In this document: positions 57,204-64,000 of the stretch, piece by piece
Layout: every line of letters starts with the position of its first letter
How positions within the stretch are numbered: the first letter of the stretch is position 1
Origin: AWTP1-13 sp963814055
GTDB lineage: Bacteria > Pseudomonadota > Alphaproteobacteria > Rhizobiales > Hyphomicrobiaceae
Direction: 5' to 3'
NCBI GenBank assembly: GCA_963814055.1
Contig: CAWFBJ010000028.1
Coordinates: 19,078-83,077, forward strand
Length of the DNA: 64,000 nt
The notes under the pieces: generated by a model
What the model was told of the DNA's origin: nothing
Database searches by the model: none
What the model saw: only the letters and a program-made list of their open reading frames with translations
Position numbers and translations under genes: made by a program

Positions 57204-58440
57204 CGCGAGCCCCATCCGTCGCGAGTTGTCCTCCATGCCGCTCAACGCCGTCCCGCGTGCCGACGGGGCCGTTTCATCGTCGCCCGAGCTGACGGAACTG
57301 CGCGTGTGGGTCGAGCGGCTGCGCCTCACCAACTTCCGCAACTACACCAGCGTGGTTCTCTCGGTCGGCCCCGAGCCCGTCGTGCTCACCGGTCCCAACG
57401 GCTCGGGCAAGACCAACCTGCTGGAAGCTGTCTCGCTGCTGACGGCAGGTCAAGGGCTGCGCCGCTCTCCATTTCCCGAACTGGCGCGCATGGGATCGCC
57501 CGATTGGGCCGTCGCTGCTACCATGCGCACGCCGCTGGGTCCGATCGACATCGGCACGGGACTCAAGGGCGAAGCCAGCGGCACGCGCACCGGCCGCATC
57601 GTGCGCATCGACGGAGAAGACCAGTCAGGGTCGGGCGTCCTTGCCAGTCACGCCAGCATCTTCTGGCTCACGCCGGCGATGGACGGCCTGTTCACCGGTC
57701 CCGCCTCCGAGCGCCGCCGCTTCCTCGATCGCCTGATCCCGAGCTTCGATCCCGGTTATCGCCCGCGCCTCGGGCAATTCGAGCGCGCCATGCAGCAGCG
57801 CAACCGCCTGCTGGCCGAGGACGTGCGTGATCCTTCACGTTTTACGGGCTTCGAGCATGTCATGGCCGAGACGGGCGTCGCGATTGCCGCCGCGCGTGCC
57901 GCCGCCGTCGCCGAACTCGCGGCCGCCATCGGCGTCCGGCGCGATGCCGCATCGACCAGCGCCTTCCCGTGGGCCGAACTTGCACTCACCGGCACGCTCG
58001 AGAATGCGCTCGCAACGCAGCCCGCAGTCGACGTCGAGGACGCCTACGTGGCGTCGCTGCACGCCATGCGCGAACGCGATCGCGCCGCCGGCCGCACGCT
58101 CGAAGGCCCGCATCGCTCCGACCTGATCGTCGGGCACGGCCCCAAGCAGATGCCGGCCAGCGTCTGCTCCACGGGCGAGCAGAAAGCGCTGCTCATCGGC
58201 CTCGTGCTGGCGCATGCCGATCTCGTTCGACAGCGCCGCGATGGCGCCGCGCCGATCCTTCTGCTCGATGAGATCGCCGCCCATCTCGACCCTTTGCGGC
58301 GCGGCGCGCTGTTCGATGAAATCGTCGCGCTGGGCTCTCAGGCGTGGCTGACGGGGACCGATCTGCAGGCCTTCTCGGCGCTGGAAAATCGGGCCCGATT
58401 TCATCACGTCGAAGACGGCCGCATTGCGGCCGCCCTCTGA
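57196..58440 (+). CDS. recF: DNA replication and repair protein RecF
   Basis: 414 aa from GTG 57196, overlapping dnaN by eight bases; ATG 57235 is the alternative and gives a more usual N-terminus. Walker A is TGPNGSGKTNLLEAV, preceded by LRLTNFRNY. The signature is STGEQKALLIGLVLAHA and Walker B PILLLDEIAAHLD. It loads RecA at gaps together with RecO and RecR. Confidence 0.95.
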   Translation: MSDASPIRRELSSMPLNAVPRADGAVSSSPELTELRVWVERLRLTNFRNYTSVVLSVGPEPVVLTGPNGSGKTNLLEAVSLLTAGQGLRRSPFPELARMGSPDWAVAATMRTPLGPIDIGTGLKGEASGTRTGRIVRIDGEDQSGSGVLASHASIFWLTPAMDGLFTGPASERRRFLDRLIPSFDPGYRPRLGQFERAMQQRNRLLAEDVRDPSRFTGFEHVMAETGVAIAAARAAAVAELAAAIGVRRDAASTSAFPWAELALTGTLENALATQPAVDVEDAYVASLHAMRERDRAAGRTLEGPHRSDLIVGHGPKQMPASVCSTGEQKALLIGLVLAHADLVRQRRDGAAPILLLDEIAAHLDPLRRGALFDEIVALGSQAWLTGTDLQAFSALENRARFHHVEDGRIAAAL

Positions 58441-58588
58441 CCCGCCTGCACCCACCGATCGCCTGCCATAAATACCTGAAAATACATGTGTTTTTAAGCC
58501 ACCCTTGCGCCTCTTTTCGCGTGCTTCTGCGGCCGTTTTGCGCTATTCTCCGGAGTTACAAAACTCCCCCAAAAGGACGTCCCCTGAC

Positions 58589-61033
<2,445 letters not shown>

Positions 61034-61039
61034 CATGTC

Positions 61040-61122
61040 ATCCCGGCGCTTGTCGCCGGGATCCATCGTGCTATCGGCTCCACGGCTTGCGATGGCTGGA
61101 TACCGGGGACAAGCCCCGGTAT
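61040..61122. repeat. Two-hairpin palindromic repeat after gyrB
   Basis: Hairpin 1 is ATCCCGGCG (61040-61048), loop CTTGT-type, CGCCGGGAT (61054-61062). Hairpin 2 is ATACCGGGG (61100-61108), loop ACAAG, CCCCGGTAT (61114-61122). An intervening CCATCG (61063-61068) pairs with CGATGG (61090-61095). The two loops are complementary. It is the same design as the element at 63046-63129 and may end or stabilise the gyrB transcript. Confidence 0.8.
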
Positions 61123-61192
61123 GACGATGAGCTTCAAAGCCGGCCTCCTAGCCGCGCGCCAAACGGCCTGAGTAAGGTCACTTTCGCCACGC

Positions 61193-62998
61193 ATGCCACC
61201 GCCTCTCATCCAACTCGCCGACATTGCGCTCACCTTCGGCGGCACGCCGCTGCTGGAGGGCGTGGAGCTGTCCGTCTCCGCGGGCGAGCGGGTCTGTCTG
61301 GTGGGCCGCAACGGCTCGGGCAAGTCGACGCTGCTCAAGATCGTTGCGGGCCTGGTCGAGCCGGACAGCGGCGAGCGCTTCATCCAGCCGGGCGCGGCCG
61401 TGCGCTATCTGCCCCAGGAGCCCGACCTCTCCGGCTTTGCCAGCACGCTCGCCTATGTCGAGAGCGGGCTCGGCCCCGCCGACGATCCCCACCAGGCCCG
61501 CTACCTGCTGGAGCAGCTTGGTCTGACCGGTGACGAGGATCCCGCGCAACTCTCGGGCGGCGAGGCGCGCCGTGCCGCGCTCGGGCATGTTCTTGCCCCC
61601 GATCCGGACATCCTGCTGCTCGACGAGCCCACCAACCACCTGGATCTGCCGGCCATCGAATGGCTGGAAGCGCGCCTCTCACAGCAGAAGGCGGCGCTGG
61701 TGCTGATCTCGCACGATCGGCGCTTCCTGGAAAACCTCTCCCGCATCACCGTCTGGCTCGATCGCGGCAAAACCAGCCGTGTCGACCTGGGCTTCAGCCA
61801 GTTCGAGGCGTGGCGCGACCAGAAGCTGGAAGAGGAAGAGGTTGCCCAGCACAAGCTCGACCGCAAGATCGCGCGCGAAGAGCATTGGATGCGGTACGGC
61901 GTGACGGCACGGCGTAAGCGTAACGTGCGCCGTGTGGCGGGACTGCAGGCATTGCGCCAGACCCGGCGCGACTACCGGCGGGCCGAGGGCAAGGCGGAGA
62001 TCGTCGCCACTGCAGCAGAGACATCCGGCACGCTCGTCATCGAGGCCAAGGGTGTCGGCAAATCATTCGGGGAGCGGACGATCGTCAAAGACCTGTCGGT
62101 GCGCGTGATGCGCGGCGACCGCATCGGCGTCGTCGGCCCCAACGGCAGCGGCAAGACCACGCTGGTCGGCCTGCTCACCGGAGCGCTCGCGCCCGACAGC
62201 GGCAGCATTCGGCTCGGCGCCAATCTGGCGATGGCAAACCTGGACCAGGGGCGCGAAAGCCTCGATCCAAACTGGACCCTCAGCGAGGCGCTGACCGGCG
62301 GCCGCGGCAACACCGTGACGGTTGGGGGACAAACCAAGCATGTCGTCGGCTACATGCAGGATTTCCTGTTTTCGCCGCTGCAGGCGCGCACGGCGCTGAG
62401 CGCGCTCTCCGGCGGCGAACGTGGCCGGCTGATGCTGGCGCGCGCGCTCGCCAAGCCCTCCAACCTGCTGGTGCTGGACGAGCCGACCAACGACCTCGAT
62501 CTCGAAACGCTGGACGTACTGGAGGAAATGCTCGGCGCCTATGCCGGCACCGTCATCCTGATCAGCCACGACCGTGACTTCCTGGATCGCGTCGTGAACC
62601 TCGTGCTCGCACCCGACGGCGACGGCCGCTGGACCGAATATGCCGGCGGCTACTCCGACATGCTGGCGCAGCGCGGCGCGGATCTCGACGGCCGGAAGGT
62701 GCAGAAATCCAAGAACGCCGCTCTTGCGAAAACTGCAGGCGCGCCGCCATCCTCGAAACGCAAGCTCAGCTTTCACGAGCAGCACGGCCTGAAGACCCTG
62801 CCCAAGCAGATCGCGACGCTGCAAGCAGCGATCCGCCAGTTGCAGCAGCGTTTCGACGACCCCGATCTCTACACCCGCGACCCCAAGGCCTTCGCAGAGA
62901 CGTCGGCCTCACTCGCCACCGCACAAGCCGAACTGGCCACGGCGGAAGAGAAATGGCTGGAGCTCGAGATGCTACGCGAGGAAATCGAGGGAAGTTGA
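61193..62998 (+). CDS. uup: ABC-F ATPase, Uup type
   Basis: 601 aa soluble protein with two ATPase domains. Walker A sites are GRNGSGKSTLL and GPNGSGKTTLVG. Signatures are LSGGEARRAALG and LSGGERGRLMLA, and Walker B motifs are ILLLDEPTNHLD and LLVLDEPTNDLD. The C-terminal coiled coil (LSFHEQHGLKTLP, IATLQAAIRQLQQRF) identifies the Uup group, which acts in ribosome function and DNA-repair-related phenotypes. The start is ATG 61193. Repeats flank it on both sides. Confidence 0.93.
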   Translation: MPPPLIQLADIALTFGGTPLLEGVELSVSAGERVCLVGRNGSGKSTLLKIVAGLVEPDSGERFIQPGAAVRYLPQEPDLSGFASTLAYVESGLGPADDPHQARYLLEQLGLTGDEDPAQLSGGEARRAALGHVLAPDPDILLLDEPTNHLDLPAIEWLEARLSQQKAALVLISHDRRFLENLSRITVWLDRGKTSRVDLGFSQFEAWRDQKLEEEEVAQHKLDRKIAREEHWMRYGVTARRKRNVRRVAGLQALRQTRRDYRRAEGKAEIVATAAETSGTLVIEAKGVGKSFGERTIVKDLSVRVMRGDRIGVVGPNGSGKTTLVGLLTGALAPDSGSIRLGANLAMANLDQGRESLDPNWTLSEALTGGRGNTVTVGGQTKHVVGYMQDFLFSPLQARTALSALSGGERGRLMLARALAKPSNLLVLDEPTNDLDLETLDVLEEMLGAYAGTVILISHDRDFLDRVVNLVLAPDGDGRWTEYAGGYSDMLAQRGADLDGRKVQKSKNAALAKTAGAPPSSKRKLSFHEQHGLKTLPKQIATLQAAIRQLQQRFDDPDLYTRDPKAFAETSASLATAQAELATAEEKWLELEMLREEIEGS

Positions 62999-63045
62999 TT
63001 ATCTGGCGACCCGTGTCATCAAAATCGCAAGCATTCCCCTTTGTC

Positions 63046-63129
63046 ATGGTCGGGCTTGTCCCAACCATCCAGCCATCGGTTTCCTCGCTCGCAAGTTGAA
63101 AGATGGATCCTCGGGACAAGCCCGAGGAT
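63046..63129. repeat. Two-hairpin palindromic repeat after uup
   Basis: Hairpin 1 is ATGGTCGGG (63046-63054), loop CTTGT, CCCAACCAT (63060-63068). Hairpin 2 is ATCCTCGGG (63107-63115), loop ACAAG, CCCGAGGAT (63121-63129). The loops are identical to those of the repeat after gyrB, while the stems differ but still pair. It sits between convergent genes. Confidence 0.8.
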
Positions 63130-63182
63130 GACGACGGTGGCTGGTCAATCACTGGGCGAAATGCTGGCAAGGCGCCCTACAC

Positions 63183-64000
63183 CTAACCGTCCTGTACGCC
63201 ACCAAGCCATTCCAGTGCACCATTCCCGGCGGCAGCGCCCGTCGCAAAGCAGGCCTGCAGCAGATAGCCGCCGGTCGGCGCTTCCCAGTCCAGCATCTCG
63301 CCGGCAACGAACACGCCCGGGCGGCGGCGCAGCATGAAGTGCTTATCGACCTGATCGAACGCAATGCCACCTGCAGTGGAGATGGCCCTGGCAACGGGTG
63401 CCGTTCCGGTCAGGCGAACCGGCACCGCCTTGACGAGATCCGCCAGTGCAGCGGGCGCCATGCTCGCCAAGTGTTGCGACGACGCCTTGACCGCCTCCTG
63501 CAGCAGGCCGATCGCGACCGGCGACAGGTTCGCGGCCTTGCGCAAGAACGTCGAAAGCGACTGCTTCGCGCGCGGCGCCGCGAGACGCGCGGCCAGATCG
63601 GCATGCGTCAGGTCGGGGCGCAAGTCGATGTGCAAAATCGCCTCGCCGGTACCGGCAATCGACTCGCGCAGCGCCGCCGACAATGCGTAGACGCCACCGC
63701 CTTCCAAGCCGGTCTCGGTGACGAGGGCCTCGCCGCGCACTTTTTTATCGCCAAACGACAGCTCCAGACGTTTCAGCGGCTGTCCGGCGAAGCGCGTGCG
63801 AAAAATGTCCGACCATCGAACCACGAACCCGCAGTTTGCCGGCTGCAACGGCGTGACGCCGACACCCGCTTCGCTCATTGGATCTACCCACGCGCCATCG
63901 GAGCCAAGGTGCGGCCAGCTCGCGCCGCCCAGCGCCAAGACCGTCGCATCGGCGCTGACCGTTGTCTGACCTTGGGGCGTATCGAAGAGAAGGCAACCTT
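63183..64000 (-). CDS. HI0933-type FAD-dependent oxidoreductase, partial
   Basis: 272 codons visible; the N-terminus lies beyond the right edge. VLALGGASWPHLGSDGAWV is the characteristic strand of the HI0933/BaiN (YhiN) flavoprotein family, and PLQPANCGFVVRWSD follows. ARAISTAGGIAFDQVDKHFML and GVFVAGEMLDWEAPTGGYLLQACFATG form the C-terminal FAD-binding part. Members reduce or oxidise small molecules and some act in aromatic-ring or bile-acid chemistry. It is convergent with uup across a palindromic repeat. The substrate is unknown. Confidence 0.9.
   Translation of the reverse strand, partial: GCLLFDTPQGQTTVSADATVLALGGASWPHLGSDGAWVDPMSEAGVGVTPLQPANCGFVVRWSDIFRTRFAGQPLKRLELSFGDKKVRGEALVTETGLEGGGVYALSAALRESIAGTGEAILHIDLRPDLTHADLAARLAAPRAKQSLSTFLRKAANLSPVAIGLLQEAVKASSQHLASMAPAALADLVKAVPVRLTGTAPVARAISTAGGIAFDQVDKHFMLRRRPGVFVAGEMLDWEAPTGGYLLQACFATGAAAGNGALEWLGGVQDG

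Overview
The window looks like an origin-proximal piece of a GC-rich alphaproteobacterial chromosome, probably of the order Hyphomicrobiales. Reasons: the run mutM, enoyl-CoA hydratase, rpsT, dnaA, dnaN, recF, gyrB; a DnaA whose AAA+ core resembles the rhizobial type; a consensus parS site about 6 kb from dnaA; a DUF1217 repeat protein; and many small exported proteins. I saw no tRNA, rRNA, CRISPR array, insertion sequence or prophage. The genus cannot be fixed from the sequence alone.

Layout. (1) 1-12.8 kb: surface-glycan locus with two divergent arms. The leftward arm has a 2OG dioxygenase, a TylF-like methyltransferase, a sugar C-methyltransferase, glucose-1-phosphate cytidylyltransferase and a glycosyltransferase cut by the window edge. 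The rightward arm has a Gfo/Idh/MocA dehydrogenase, a PPP-type phosphatase, a PIG-L deacetylase, a sugar formyltransferase and a polysaccharide deacetylase. A Wzz/BY-kinase faces it. Together they suggest a polymer with C-methylated and N-formylated deoxysugars. (2) 13.3-18.5 kb: crotonase, cysteine hydrolase and reductase operon; rpmJ; a TPR protein; a FetAB-like exporter. (3) 18.6-27.6 kb: six-repeat DUF1217 protein, TauE/SafE permease, NIPSNAP protein, small exported proteins (three sharing a cysteine pattern), cspA and rlmJ. (4) 27.7-35.2 kb: GGDEF/EAL protein, divergent oxyR/katG, divergent EamA transporter and CGNR regulator. (5) 35.2-40.8 kb: complete peptide ABC transporter operon. (6) 41.3-48.2 kb: exported Gly/Arg/Tyr-rich protein, HTTM-DCC fusion with partner, serine hydrolase, SDR, two VOC proteins, APH(6)-like kinase. 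(7) 48.2-64 kb: parS pair, NDP-forming acyl-CoA synthetase, GlcG-like protein, mutM, enoyl-CoA hydratase, rpsT, possible oriC, rhodanese, dnaA-dnaN-recF-gyrB, uup, and a flavoprotein cut by the right edge.

One feature cuts across the window. Seven genes are interrupted by frameshifts. Eight of the nine lesions are +1 shifts that are repaired by removing one A:T pair, and the proteins on both sides keep their family motifs. This looks like systematic assembly insertion errors rather than gene decay, so the affected genes are annotated over their full repaired span.
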